Assembly (NCBI RefSeq): GCF_002873455.1
Contig: NZ_MCUN01000009.1
Span: forward strand, 186,001-250,000
Length of the DNA stretch: 64,000 bases
Direction: 5' to 3'
From: Vibrio splendidus
GTDB taxonomy: Bacteria; Pseudomonadota; Gammaproteobacteria; Enterobacterales; Vibrionaceae
In this document: in pieces, positions 53,779-63,037 of the stretch
Position numbering within the stretch: position 1 is the stretch's first letter
Layout: each line of letters opens with the position of its first letter
The notes under the pieces: model-generated
Databases searched by the model: none
What the model saw: only the letters and a program-made list of their open reading frames with translations
What the model was told of the DNA's origin: nothing
Program-made: the position numbers and the translations under genes

Positions 53779-54348
53779 TTAACCCAATAATGGCATGCCT
53801 ATTAGTTTTCCGTGCAAGAAAAAAATCATCACCACCGCGAGTGCGATACCAATAACGACCGAAATAAGATCGTTAATTTTACTGACTTTTAGTCTTGGAA
53901 TCGGTCTTGGTTCTCTTTTCTTCATCGAGATAATATCGAGAATCGCCCAGATAATAAAAGAACCAAACAGTATCACATCAGCCAACATTCCATTGACGAG
54001 CAGGTGGCTTATCGCCCACAGCTTAACGGCCATTAGTTGAGGGTGTTTAATGAATTGTCCGATTCTGCCTGGAAAGTAGGGAGCAACAAATAAGATCATC
54101 GCAGGTAGCATCACCAAATAGGTGATATGTCTGAACCAAAACGGAGTGACGTAAATAAGTGTAGGTTCAAGCCTGAGCTCGGCATACCCTTTGCCAATTA
54201 AAACAACCCCCACAATTGAGATCAGCGCATAGAAGCCTTTCCATGCGATTAAATTCTTTGCGGCTAAGCGGTCACGTAAACTCTCAGCGAAAATTGAGAT
54301 AGAGTGAATACCTAGAAATAGGACTAACCCGAAAATAAAGCTCAACAT
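53779..54348 (-). CDS. NnrU-family membrane protein
   Basis: 189 residues, five to six helices, with the NnrU features FLGIHSISIFAESLRDRL and FWFRHITYLVM and a long HPQLMAVKLWAISHLLVNGM segment. NnrU was described near nitric oxide/nitrite genes of denitrifiers; the family is also found in plants as a relative of the cis-carotene isomerase Z-ISO, where haem is bound. Its role here is unknown, and no denitrification gene is nearby. Confidence 0.88.
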   Translation of the reverse strand: MLSFIFGLVLFLGIHSISIFAESLRDRLAAKNLIAWKGFYALISIVGVVLIGKGYAELRLEPTLIYVTPFWFRHITYLVMLPAMILFVAPYFPGRIGQFIKHPQLMAVKLWAISHLLVNGMLADVILFGSFIIWAILDIISMKKREPRPIPRLKVSKINDLISVVIGIALAVVMIFFLHGKLIGMPLLG

Positions 54349-54494
54349 ATTTTATCCTTAAACAATGATTTAGCACGGCAAATCGCTGTGTCATGAGTTG
54401 GAATTTCGGGTAGACATATCAGCCATTATTATCAGACCCGCAAACGTAATCATTTCATAAATATGGATTTTATTAAAGCGTGGGGTCACGAAAT

Positions 54495-54540
54495 GAAAAA
54501 AGCCACCAGTAATAATATTTCTATTATTACTGGTGGCTTT
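54495..54540 (-). terminator. Strong terminator of the glutathione transferase gene
   Basis: A perfect 19-bp stem (54499-54517 with 54522-54540), a 4-nt loop and a T-run on the minus strand. Confidence 0.93.
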
Positions 54541-54560
54541 TAAGTTATTAAATCGAAATT

Positions 54561-55241
54561 TTATTTGTCTTGTTCAAAGTTAGATGGAAATAGTGCTCGA
54601 CGAGTTTCTTCATCAAATTCAGTTTTAAAGCTAATACCTTTGCCTATCTCTCGAGCTCTTAATGCCGCGGGGCGAGCGTTTACGTTGTCGAACCAACGTT
54701 TAAGGTTTGGGTAAGGGTTCAATCCTTCTTCGCCAAGAACAAAAGGTGCTTTGTCGATCCAACCCCACGCAGCAACATCCACGATGGTGTATTCATTGCC
54801 AACGATAAACTCGCGTCCTTTCATGTGATTTTCTAACACATCGTAGTGACGTTGTGCTTCACGCAAATAACGATTTGCTGCGTAATCAAGGCCTGCGGGG
54901 GCAACCTTTTGAAAGTGTACTGATTGCCCTGAATATGGACCTAATCCACTGGCAATAAACATCATCCAAGATAGCAGTTCAGCCCGGTCTTGTGGTTGGC
55001 CTGCTAATTGACCTGTTTTTTCAGAAAGGTAAAGAAGGATAGCGTTGGAATCGAATACACGTTGCCCATCGTCTTCAATCGCTGGCGTTTTACCGTTCGG
55101 ATTAATCAAACGATATTCCGGCGTGTGTTGCTCACCCTTTAAGGTATCTACAGGAACAAGTTCGAAATCAAGCCCTGTCTCTTCAAGAAAAAGGGCGATC
55201 TTCATTGGGTTTGGCGTGTGATGAAAATAAAACTTAAGCAT
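54561..55241 (-). CDS. Glutathione S-transferase
   Basis: 226 residues. A thioredoxin-like N-terminal domain (FYFHHTPNPMKIALFLEETG, with NPNGKTPAIEDDG and the Asp-Ser glutathione contact at FDSNAILLY) is followed by an all-helical domain. It resembles the YfcG/YghU-type group with disulfide-reductase or conjugating activity. A 16-bp perfect palindrome lies 40 bp upstream, suggesting control by a TetR-type repressor encoded elsewhere. Confidence 0.92.
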   Translation of the reverse strand: MLKFYFHHTPNPMKIALFLEETGLDFELVPVDTLKGEQHTPEYRLINPNGKTPAIEDDGQRVFDSNAILLYLSEKTGQLAGQPQDRAELLSWMMFIASGLGPYSGQSVHFQKVAPAGLDYAANRYLREAQRHYDVLENHMKGREFIVGNEYTIVDVAAWGWIDKAPFVLGEEGLNPYPNLKRWFDNVNARPAALRAREIGKGISFKTEFDEETRRALFPSNFEQDK

Positions 55242-55280
55242 AGGGTAACTCCTTGTATTGGAAATTCATTAAAGCATTAC

Positions 55281-55296
55281 TTGAACGATCGTTCAA
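55281..55296. promoter_or_regulatory. Perfect 16-bp palindrome upstream of the glutathione transferase gene
   Basis: TTGAACGATCGTTCAA lies 40-55 bp before the start codon. The shape and arms fit operators of TetR-family repressors that sense electrophiles or drugs; the repressor is not in this window. Confidence 0.65.
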
Positions 55297-55723
55297 TAAT
55301 TGATTTTGGATTATATGCAAATTGATCGACTCGTTTTGAGTTCCTATGACTGCTGAACTTCATCATACCCAGAGGAACTGCGTAGAGTTGTCTAGTGTAA
55401 GCGTTTTTAAGTTGTTGAATAAATGAGCATAAACTTGATTTTTTGGTTCAATAGCTAAGTATAAGAGGATCATTTTTGATGACGTTGAACGTGTCGAATT
55501 GAAAGATAGGTATTCAAAAATAGTTAATCGAACGTCTTAAATACAAAAGTTAACTCGGTTTTTACTTCGCTCAGGCATACAAATTTGTGATCTGGAGTCA
55601 CACCTTATGCAACAAATGAATATTAACGCGATAGATTTTGGGGTGGTTCACGGTTTTTTAATATTAGGGGCTTACATTGGGGAGCAAATCTGATGTGAAC
55701 ACTTAACGACACAGGATCTTTCC
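55297..55723. other. Intergenic stretch between divergent genes
   Basis: About 430 AT-rich bases with no gene-like frame. Promoters of both neighbours must lie here; no further operator-like dyad stands out. Confidence 0.4.
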
Positions 55724-56821
55724 ATGAAAAAGAACATTATCGCCCTCGCTCTTGGTGGCATGCTGGCTTTTGGCGTAACACCTTACTCTTTTGCCGCTAA
55801 CGATGGTGCTGTAGAAGCTTCTGCAGATTACGCGCAGTTGGTTACCAAGCGACAAGTTGTAGATCAATTATTACTTGATGCGTTGAAGGCGTTTAAATCT
55901 CCAGCAAGAATTTCTCACGCTGGTTTCACGGCTAAAATGCCAAGCAACATGGAAATTGTAACGAATCGATTACTAGAAGCTTACAAGCTTGAACCTTACC
56001 GTACTGACTTGTTGATCTCGGCAGCCAATGCTCAGATCTATAACAAAAATGCAGAGCGAGCGATTGAGCTGTTTGAACAAGCTCTGACTGTCGCCCCTGA
56101 TGATGTAGACCTACATGCATATTTAGCTGTTTGGCAAAGATTTGACGGCAATGACAGTGAATCCAATAAGCACATGGAGAAACTAGAAAGCCTGAACAAA
56201 GGCAAAGCTGAAGATATTAAGCGTATTTTCGCTACCGTTGATCGTGTGTTAGAAACACCTCTTAAAGAGTCTGCGGATAAAGGGTTACTTAGCGACCATG
56301 GTGCAATCGTCACGTTAGGTTATGCACTTAACCCTGATGGCTCAATGCATGAAATTTTGATTGAACGTCTTGAAACCACATTAGCGATGTCAAAAGCCAA
56401 CCCGGATGCGATGATCGTACTAACAGGTGGTGTACCTAAGAATCACAAGACAGAAGGTAAGTTGATGGCGAATTGGCTTATTTCGAAAGGGGTAAGTAAA
56501 GATCGCATCATTGAAGAGAACTATGCGACCAGCACGGTAGGTAACGCTTTGTTCAGTAGCTATGCGCTTGCTCGTCATAACATCAAACATGCGACAATTA
56601 TCAGCTCGGCGAGCCACGTTCGTCGTGGTCAAACTCTGTTTGAAATCGCCAGCTGGCAAACTGGCCCTAAGGGCATTACGTTCGATACGGTTTCTTACCC
56701 AGACAAGCCGTTAGAAAGCCTTAAGAACGCAACTAGTGGCGAGCTGTTAGGCATTTATCGTGATGCTCTAAGAACCTATGGTATGTGGAGCTACCGCTCT
56801 TACCCATTGGAGTCTCGCTAA
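55724..56821 (+). CDS. Exported DUF218 (SanA/ElyC/YdcF-like) protein with TPR-like helices
   Basis: 365 residues. A signal peptide ends SFA. A helical part of about 130 residues follows, with tetratricopeptide-like spacing (LLISAANAQIYNKNAERAIE, then ALTVAPDDVDLHAYLAV). The C-terminal DUF218 domain has GAIVTLGYALNPDGSM, IVLTGGVPKNHKTEG, the E-x3-ST-x-GNA motif, and ATIISSASHVRRG. Such proteins affect the cell envelope (SanA: barrier, ElyC: wall precursor) by unknown chemistry. AGGA precedes the ATG. Confidence 0.85.
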   Translation: MKKNIIALALGGMLAFGVTPYSFAANDGAVEASADYAQLVTKRQVVDQLLLDALKAFKSPARISHAGFTAKMPSNMEIVTNRLLEAYKLEPYRTDLLISAANAQIYNKNAERAIELFEQALTVAPDDVDLHAYLAVWQRFDGNDSESNKHMEKLESLNKGKAEDIKRIFATVDRVLETPLKESADKGLLSDHGAIVTLGYALNPDGSMHEILIERLETTLAMSKANPDAMIVLTGGVPKNHKTEGKLMANWLISKGVSKDRIIEENYATSTVGNALFSSYALARHNIKHATIISSASHVRRGQTLFEIASWQTGPKGITFDTVSYPDKPLESLKNATSGELLGIYRDALRTYGMWSYRSYPLESR

Positions 56822-56951
56822 GCCCAAGAATTATTTGCGTTTGGGAAAAGCACAGTTCGTGTTAAACCAAAGCTTCACTTGTTAGTACAATCGAGCACAG
56901 CTAGATGGTATGCTGTGCTCCTACTTAATTTAGTGTTTCAAAGGCAAAAAA

Positions 56952-57203
56952 ATGAACCCGATTTTAGCAATGTTGAAAGAGAACAATATTAGCGACGAGC
57001 AGATCAGCGAGATATTCAAGACGTTGACCGAGAACCCTCTTGCAGCAATGGCGACAATCAGCCAACTTGGTTTACCACAAGATAAGCTTCAAATGCTGAT
57101 GGGTCAGGTAATGCAAAACCCTGCGCTAATCAAAGAAGCAGTTGAAGAGCTTGGCCTAGATTTTTCTAAGGTTGAAGCCGCTAAAGAGCAACTTCAAAAA
57201 TAA
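56952..57203 (+). CDS. DUF2999 small protein
   Basis: 83 residues, all helical, Met/Gln rich (MNPILAMLKENNISDEQ, then LMGQVMQNPALIKEAVEEL). It matches the DUF2999 pattern, typical of Vibrio and relatives. Function unknown. AAGG lies 8-11 bp before the ATG. A terminator follows 80 bp later. Confidence 0.85.
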   Translation: MNPILAMLKENNISDEQISEIFKTLTENPLAAMATISQLGLPQDKLQMLMGQVMQNPALIKEAVEELGLDFSKVEAAKEQLQK

Positions 57204-57284
57204 GTGAGTGTGATCTAGCGATAGAGTTCATGAGCGATAGCCGGTTTGGCTAACTGTTCTTGGCAACGCTAGTTAGACTCTAAT

Positions 57285-57329
57285 AAAAAGCCGTTTGAGC
57301 AATGTAGTCATTGTTTAAACGGCTTTTTT
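57285..57329 (+). terminator. Terminator after the DUF2999 gene
   Basis: A 12-bp lower stem (57285-57296 with 57317-57328), a 5-bp upper stem and a T-run. Confidence 0.88.
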
Positions 57330-57451
57330 GATCGTCTCAAGATCAGGTCAGGGGACAAACAAACGCTAGCACGATGTGACTCACTCGCTTAAATCATGTA
57401 ACTTCGTTTTTAACACTCTTGTTCTCAATAAACCGAATTTCGGCGTTGCTC

Positions 57452-58192
57452 ATGAAATCTAGCTTAAGCATTCGATCTTACACCAAGCAATTTAATACCC
57501 ATGCTCATGATGGCCATCATCAATTGGTATTGCCGATCCAAGGCAGTATCAATATTGAAATGGTGGGGTATATCGGCAAAGTGGCCGTGGGTGAATGTGT
57601 GGTAATTCCGGTAGCCACAGCGCATGCGTTTAGAGCGGATGAAGCAGCGAGGTTTATTGTCGCGGATATGGCAGAGTTGCCGCAGCACTTGTTAGAGCAT
57701 GAGCTCTCGGTTTTTACGATAACACCACCTTTAATGAGCTTCCTGCTGTTTGTAGAAAAGCAGTTGGAATATCAGGTCGATAGCGGTATTGAGTCATCAA
57801 TCTTGGATGTGTTTTCATTGCTATTAGAGCAACAACAAGTGAGCAAGAGCATCGACCCAAGAATCCGCGCCGTACAAAGGCTGATAGTGGATAATTACGC
57901 CCAACCTCTCTCTATTTCACATCTTGCAGAAACGGCCTGTCTGAGTCCCACTCAATTCAAAAAACTCTTCAAAGAGTGCTTGGGTATCAGTGCGCTTAAA
58001 TACATCACTTGCTTTCGTATGGAGAAAGCTCAAGCCCTGTTAACTCATACCGATTTACCCGTTCAATTGATTGCTGAAAATGTGGGCTATAGTGATGTAT
58101 CTGCTTTCAGTCGACGCTTCTCTCAGCACTTTGGGATGTCCCCAAGGGCGTTTCTAGGCTCAATGAAAGAGAGTCTTTCAAAACAACAATAG
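57452..58192 (+). CDS. AraC-family transcriptional regulator
   Basis: 246 residues. An N-terminal cupin-type sensor (NTHAHDGHHQLVLPIQGS, then AHAFRADEAARFIVADM) is followed by two helix-turn-helix motifs (ISHLAETACLSPTQFKKLF and IAENVGYSDVSAFSRRF). It directly precedes a DMT exporter gene on the same strand (73 bp), so it probably regulates that carrier. ATG 57452 gives the cupin a normal start; the TTG at 57419 is rejected. Confidence 0.9.
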   Translation: MKSSLSIRSYTKQFNTHAHDGHHQLVLPIQGSINIEMVGYIGKVAVGECVVIPVATAHAFRADEAARFIVADMAELPQHLLEHELSVFTITPPLMSFLLFVEKQLEYQVDSGIESSILDVFSLLLEQQQVSKSIDPRIRAVQRLIVDNYAQPLSISHLAETACLSPTQFKKLFKECLGISALKYITCFRMEKAQALLTHTDLPVQLIAENVGYSDVSAFSRRFSQHFGMSPRAFLGSMKESLSKQQ

Positions 58193-58265
58193 CGTCCTTT
58201 TAGCAAACTAAACCTTATCAATCTTCACTATTATCTATTTCAGAACTGAAAATTGGATAATAGAA

Positions 58266-59183
58266 ATGAATCTTGCCATCAATCGCGTTAACGAACTCCA
58301 AACGGGCACTTTGGCCATCTTGTTTGCTTCTATTTTATGGGGCACGACAGGCACCGCCGCAAGCTTTGCACCTGATTTAAGCCCATTAGCGATTGGTGCT
58401 TTCTCTATGGGCGTCGGTGGTCTAATGCAAGCGGGTTTGGCGTATAGAAAAATCCTATTCGCTTTCGACAAACTTTTGCAGAACAAGAAGCTGTTGGCAG
58501 TGAGTGCTTTGGCTTTGGCGGTCTATCCTTTAGCTTTCTATTCTTCAATGAAATTATCAGGTGTGGCGATTGGTACGGTAGTTTCGATTGCGACCGCACC
58601 TTTCTTTTCTGCTCTGTTAGAGTGTCTGATTAGCAAAAAGAATAATATCAACAAACGTTGGCTCACTAGCTTTGCGATTGGTGTGGTAGGTATTGGGTTG
58701 TTGGTGTTTTCAGAATCTTCATGGGCGAATGAATCCGGTGATGATCTGAAGCTGTTGGGTATTGCTTTAGGTCTGGTCGCTGGTTTGTGTTACGCCATTT
58801 ATTCTTGGGCGACAAAAGCATTGATAGATAAAGGGATTAAGTCACAAGCAGCGATGGGCAGTATTTTTGGCCTCGGTGCGATGCTGTTGCTGCCAACGCT
58901 CTGGTTTACTGGTGATAACCTGTTTTCCTCACAAGCTAACGTATTAGTCATCAGTTATCTGACGTTAATCCCGCAATGCTTGGGCTATATCGCTTTCAGT
59001 TTTGGTTTACGCCACGTCACCGCGAGCAGTGCCAATCTGCTGACCTTGTTTGAACCAGTAGTCGCAGCGGTGCTTGCCGTCTGTGTTGTCGGTGAGCTTA
59101 TTCCTTTTATAGGCTGGCTAGGTATGTCTCTGATTGTAATGTGCTTGTTTATACAGTCGAATCCATCTAAAGGAACGTTATAA
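58266..59183 (+). CDS. DMT/EamA-family exporter paired with the AraC regulator
   Basis: 305 residues, ten helices, two EamA repeats (LFASILWGTTGTAASF at the start; NLLTLFEPVVAAVLAVCVVGE in the second). Sequence and AraC pairing resemble amino-acid or drug efflux carriers, but the substrate cannot be assigned. The gene is followed by the TPP riboswitch region of the thiamin operon. Confidence 0.88.
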   Translation: MNLAINRVNELQTGTLAILFASILWGTTGTAASFAPDLSPLAIGAFSMGVGGLMQAGLAYRKILFAFDKLLQNKKLLAVSALALAVYPLAFYSSMKLSGVAIGTVVSIATAPFFSALLECLISKKNNINKRWLTSFAIGVVGIGLLVFSESSWANESGDDLKLLGIALGLVAGLCYAIYSWATKALIDKGIKSQAAMGSIFGLGAMLLLPTLWFTGDNLFSSQANVLVISYLTLIPQCLGYIAFSFGLRHVTASSANLLTLFEPVVAAVLAVCVVGELIPFIGWLGMSLIVMCLFIQSNPSKGTL

Positions 59184-59286
59184 GTATTTGTTTTGTTTTG
59201 CCTAATTGAAATTTTTTCATGTGTAATTCTTATAATTGAATAAAATCAGTATCTCAGTTGTGAGAGTGCTGTTACTATCGCTATCA

Positions 59287-59381
59287 ATAGTCGGGGGGCA
59301 TATTCCTTATTTGGTGTTTGCTGAGATCGTTAGTCGAGACCCGTTGAACCTGATTCAGTTAACACTGGCGTAGGGAACTAT
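59287..59381 (+). ncRNA. TPP riboswitch (THI element)
   Basis: The conserved parts are all present: a CGGGG stretch at 59292-59296, CTGAGA at 59321-59326, the ACCCGTTGAACCTGATT core (59339-59355), and CTGGCGTAGGGAA near 59365-59377. The ends ATAGT and ACTAT (59287-59291 with 59377-59381) form helix P1. It senses thiamin pyrophosphate and shuts down the thiamin salvage genes downstream. Confidence 0.97.
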
Positions 59382-59458
59382 AAGCACTCGTTCTACGTCT
59401 GCATTCATGAATACTGTTCATGAATCTATTGCGACTTCTCCTTCGATCGGTGTTCGTT

Positions 59459-59485
59459 CTCCTACGTCTTGTAAGATAGTAGGAG
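59459..59485 (+). promoter_or_regulatory. Hairpin that hides the thiD ribosome-binding site
   Basis: CTCCTAC (59459-59465) pairs exactly with GTAGGAG (59479-59485), which contains the AGGAG of the ATG at 59491. CTT/AAG adds three pairs in the loop. No T-run follows, so the riboswitch output is most likely translational. Confidence 0.75.
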
Positions 59486-59490
59486 CGACA

Positions 59491-60399
59491 ATGACACACA
59501 GTTCTATTTCAAAAGATTTAACGCCAAAAGCCTCAACTCCAAAAGCCTCAACACAGCAGCACTCTGCTGAAGACACGATTCGCACGAATACTCCGATTGT
59601 TTTAACCATCGCGGGTTCTGACAGTGGCGGCGGTGCAGGTATCCAAGCTGATATTAAAGCCATGTCTGCTACCGGTAGTTTTGCTTGTTCTGTGATTACC
59701 GCTATCACTTCCCAGAACACTCAAGGCGTTTCCGCCATTTTTCCTATTCCACTTGATCATGTCGCTAGCCAGCTAGATGCGGTTTTCACTGATCTCAATA
59801 TCGTGGCAGTAAAAGTCGGCATGTTGGCCGATTCGCAAATCATCAAAGTCGTCGCGGACAAAATCAAACAATACCAACCTAAACACTTAGTGATTGACCC
59901 TGTCATGGTGGCGACAAGTGGAGACCTGCTGTTAGAAAACTCGGCAATTACGACGCTAAAACAAGAGCTGATTCCGCTCGCAGACATCATTACGCCTAAC
60001 TTGCCAGAAGGCGCGGCGTTAACAGGCAAGCCAGTACCTGAAAGCGAAGCCGAAATGCAGGGCATGATTGAAGACTTACGCGCACTAGGTGCTAAAGCTG
60101 TCCTGCTAAAAGGCGGTCACTTAGAGAAGGATGAGAACAGTAACGACTTACTGATTCTGCCAACCACATCTGCTCTGATTAGCGCTAAACGTTTTCCTAC
60201 AAAAAATACCCATGGCACGGGTTGTACGCTTTCATCTGCTATTGCTTCTTTCTTGGCTCAAGGCAACACGCTTTCAGAGGCTGTCGACCTAGGCAAACAA
60301 TACATTTCGCGCGCGATTGCTCACGCTGATGAGTTGCAAGTCGGCCAAGGTCATGGCCCAGTAAATCACTTCTTCGCTGGACACGGTAATGTCCGTTAA
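59491..60399 (+). CDS. thiD: Hydroxymethylpyrimidine/phosphomethylpyrimidine kinase
   Basis: 302 residues. It phosphorylates HMP twice to HMP-PP for thiamin synthesis. Ribokinase fold: VLTIAGSDSGGGAGIQADIK, VIDPVMVATSGDLL, and the anion hole NTHGTGCTLSSAIASFL. I choose ATG 59491, not 59407, since AGGAG precedes it and the riboswitch hairpin would control exactly that site. The polar N-terminal tail has a duplicated TPKAS (15-bp repeat). It overlaps thiZ by 11 bp. Confidence 0.93.
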   Translation: MTHSSISKDLTPKASTPKASTQQHSAEDTIRTNTPIVLTIAGSDSGGGAGIQADIKAMSATGSFACSVITAITSQNTQGVSAIFPIPLDHVASQLDAVFTDLNIVAVKVGMLADSQIIKVVADKIKQYQPKHLVIDPVMVATSGDLLLENSAITTLKQELIPLADIITPNLPEGAALTGKPVPESEAEMQGMIEDLRALGAKAVLLKGGHLEKDENSNDLLILPTTSALISAKRFPTKNTHGTGCTLSSAIASFLAQGNTLSEAVDLGKQYISRAIAHADELQVGQGHGPVNHFFAGHGNVR

Positions 60400-61147
60400 T
60401 ACGATTGGCGTTCAACTCAGCAACGCGACTCTGCGTTACCGAGATAGCGAGCACGCGACCTTATCTGGGCTGTCACTGAGCTTAAACGCAGGTAAGTGGA
60501 CGGTATTGCTTGGTCGTAGTGGCTGCGGGAAAACCACGGTATTGCGTTATCTGGCAGGCTTGCTGGACGACAAGGTGGAGTGGCAGGGCACATTGGCAAC
60601 CTCTGATGATCTGCCTTTAACGGATCGCATCGCATACATGGCACAACAAGACTTGTTACTGCCATGGTTGTCGGTTATCGACAATGTTTGCCTAAGTCAT
60701 CGCTTTCAAAATCCAGCTTCTGATAAAGCACCGCAAACCAATCAAGCTCTAGAGTTGCTAGCTGCGGTTGGTTTGGCTGATTATGCGAATGCGATGCCGG
60801 ACCAATTGTCTGGCGGTATGCGTCAGCGTGTCGCTTTGGCTCGAACCTTAATGCAAGACAAGCCAGTGGTGCTGATGGATGAACCGTTCTCTGCGCTGGA
60901 TGCGGTAACAAGACACAAGTTACAGACCTTAGCGTGTGAACTGTTAAGAGATAAAACCGTTGTGTTGATCACTCATGATCCACAAGAAGCGGTGCGTTTG
61001 GCGGATAACTTGTATGTGTTGCAAGGCACGCCTGCGAATGCTCAGTCTTTATCTGTGCCCAATACGGGCACACCAAGAGTGTTAGATGGTGAATGTGCTG
61101 AGTTACAACAAGCGATCTTAGAACAGTTGGAGCGTGATTATGAATGA
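60389..61147 (+). CDS. thiZ: ABC transporter ATPase for a thiamin pyrimidine precursor
   Basis: 252 residues with Walker A GRSGCGKTT, signature LSGGMRQRVALART and Walker B VVLMDEPFSALD. The sequence is of the nitrate/taurine/ThiZ-type ABC group. It overlaps thiD by 11 bp and thiX by 8 bp, so the genes are translationally coupled. Together with ThiX and ThiY it should import HMP or its formylaminopyrimidine precursor. Confidence 0.92.
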   Translation: MSVNTIGVQLSNATLRYRDSEHATLSGLSLSLNAGKWTVLLGRSGCGKTTVLRYLAGLLDDKVEWQGTLATSDDLPLTDRIAYMAQQDLLLPWLSVIDNVCLSHRFQNPASDKAPQTNQALELLAAVGLADYANAMPDQLSGGMRQRVALARTLMQDKPVVLMDEPFSALDAVTRHKLQTLACELLRDKTVVLITHDPQEAVRLADNLYVLQGTPANAQSLSVPNTGTPRVLDGECAELQQAILEQLERDYE

Positions 61148-61955
61148 TCTAACGCGAAGCGAAGCTGTGGCTCATTCAGCTAACGTACAGACTGCCACTA
61201 CACGTCCTCGTCAGATTAATCCCATTATGCGTTTGCTGATCAGCAGCGCCGTGATTCTCGGTTTATGGCAAATGGTGGTGGTTATCTTCGAGATGCCTAG
61301 CTTCATTCTGCCAGCACCTGCAGAAGTCTTCATCAAGCTAATTGAACGTTACGATGTGCTACTCAAACACACTTGGGTGACTGCGCAGGAGATCTTACTT
61401 GGTCTATTGCTCGGTTTGTCTATGGGGCTGTTTTTCGCCCTACAGATGTTGATGTTCGAACCGCTGAAACGTTGGTTGTTGCCTATCTTAATTGCTAGCC
61501 AAGCAATCCCTGTGTTTGCGATCGCACCAGTGTTGATGTTGTGGCTGGGTTATGGCATCGCGTCAAAAGTGGTGATGGCGGCGATCATTATCTTCTTCCC
61601 CGTGACCACTTGTTGTTACGACGGTCTACGTAATACACCGACAGGTTACCTTGATCTTGCCAAGACGATGGGTGCATCTAAATGGCAATTGCTCCGTTAT
61701 ATCCAATTGCCTGCCGCATTGCCAACACTGGCGTCTGGCATTCGTGTGGCGGTGGTTATTGCCCCAATTGGCGCGGTTGTCGGCGAGTGGGTGGGTTCGA
61801 GTGAAGGGCTAGGTTACCTAATGCTGCAGGCCAACGCGCGCATGATCATTGATGAGATGTTTGCTGCCTTGTTCATCTTGGCGGTGCTGTCCATCTCGCT
61901 CTACTTCATCACAGACAAATTACTTAAAAAAGCTATCCCTTGGGAAAACCAATGA
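61140..61955 (+). CDS. thiX: ABC transporter permease for a thiamin pyrimidine precursor
   Basis: 271 residues with six helices and the EAA-type loop LDLAKTMGASKWQLLRYIQLP. It belongs to the SsuC/TauC/ThiX permease group. ATG 61140 is chosen over the GTG at 61134, with GGAG about 8 bp ahead. The 117 bp after it hold no gene. Confidence 0.92.
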   Translation: MNDLTRSEAVAHSANVQTATTRPRQINPIMRLLISSAVILGLWQMVVVIFEMPSFILPAPAEVFIKLIERYDVLLKHTWVTAQEILLGLLLGLSMGLFFALQMLMFEPLKRWLLPILIASQAIPVFAIAPVLMLWLGYGIASKVVMAAIIIFFPVTTCCYDGLRNTPTGYLDLAKTMGASKWQLLRYIQLPAALPTLASGIRVAVVIAPIGAVVGEWVGSSEGLGYLMLQANARMIIDEMFAALFILAVLSISLYFITDKLLKKAIPWENQ

Positions 61956-62072
61956 TGGTTCGCTCAACACTTTGTTTAATAAGGCTTCGCTCAACGCTAT
62001 TTATCTAAACAAAACTTCGTTAAAAATTAGCTCTATAAACACAATAATAATATTCAAAAGGAAAGGTTAACT

Positions 62073-63029
62073 ATGAAAAATACCAAATTGGTAGGTGCAG
62101 TGGCACTGCTTGCTTCGCTAGTTTCAGGTCATGCATTGGCGGATTCTGAACAAAAGAAACTGACATTGATGTTGGATTGGTTTGTGAACCCGAACCACGG
62201 CCCAATTGTGATTGCTCAAGAGCGCGGTTACTTTGCTGACCAAGGCCTAGAGGTTGAAATCCAAGAGCCTGCAGACCCAAGCACGCCTGCAAAGTTGGTT
62301 GCAGCAGGTAAAGTCGATTTAGCAGTAACTTACCAACCAAGTTTAACCATGGATGTAGCGGCAGGTTTACCTCTCGTTCGCGCATCAACCCTTATCGCAA
62401 CGCCATTGAATACGTTGATGGTTTTGGACAATGGCAAGAACGATTCATTAGCGGACTTGAAAGGTAAGAAGATCGGTATCGCGATTGCGGGTAACGAAGA
62501 AGCAACTATCGGCACTATGCTAGCGCAAGAAAATGTTGCGTTTACAGACGTGCAAACCATCAATGTCGGTTGGGCACTTTCATCTTCATTAGCATCAGGC
62601 AAGGTAGACGCAATTTGGGGTGGCTTACGTAACTTCGAAACCAACCAGTTAGCACTTGAAGGCTTTAAAGCAAAAGCGTTCTTTCCTGAAGAGCACGGCG
62701 TACCCGCTTACGACGAGCTGATCTTTGTGGCGAACGCAAAGAAACACGACGACGAAGCGATCAAAGCGTTCAACAAAGCACTTGAGCAAGCAACCACTTA
62801 CATTGTGAACCACCCACAAGAGTCATGGAGTGAGTTTGTGGCGTATTCACCAGATACGTTGAACAACGAACTTAACCAACGTGCATGGGACGACACACTG
62901 ACTCGTTTTGCACTTCGCCCTTCAGCTGTAGATATGAAGCGTTACGACGATTACGCGCAGTTCATGTTCGACAAAGGCATTATCAAATCACTACCAAAAG
63001 CCGCTGATTACGTACCGACTTTTGACTAA
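62073..63029 (+). CDS. thiY: Thiamin pyrimidine precursor-binding protein (NMT1/THI5-like)
   Basis: 318 residues with a signal peptide ending ALA, so it is periplasmic. The NMT1/THI5-like fold is seen in LDWFVNPNHGPIVIAQERGY, then VDLAVTYQPSL, and GNEEATIGTML. Related ThiY proteins bind formylaminopyrimidine or HMP. It lies 117 bp after thiX and 8 bp before tenA. Confidence 0.93.
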   Translation: MKNTKLVGAVALLASLVSGHALADSEQKKLTLMLDWFVNPNHGPIVIAQERGYFADQGLEVEIQEPADPSTPAKLVAAGKVDLAVTYQPSLTMDVAAGLPLVRASTLIATPLNTLMVLDNGKNDSLADLKGKKIGIAIAGNEEATIGTMLAQENVAFTDVQTINVGWALSSSLASGKVDAIWGGLRNFETNQLALEGFKAKAFFPEEHGVPAYDELIFVANAKKHDDEAIKAFNKALEQATTYIVNHPQESWSEFVAYSPDTLNNELNQRAWDDTLTRFALRPSAVDMKRYDDYAQFMFDKGIIKSLPKAADYVPTFD

Positions 63030-63037
63030 GGAATCTC

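Noticed and set aside
61849..62070. 73-codon frame between thiX and thiY
   Set aside because: It mostly overlaps the end of thiX in another frame and lacks a ribosome-binding site.
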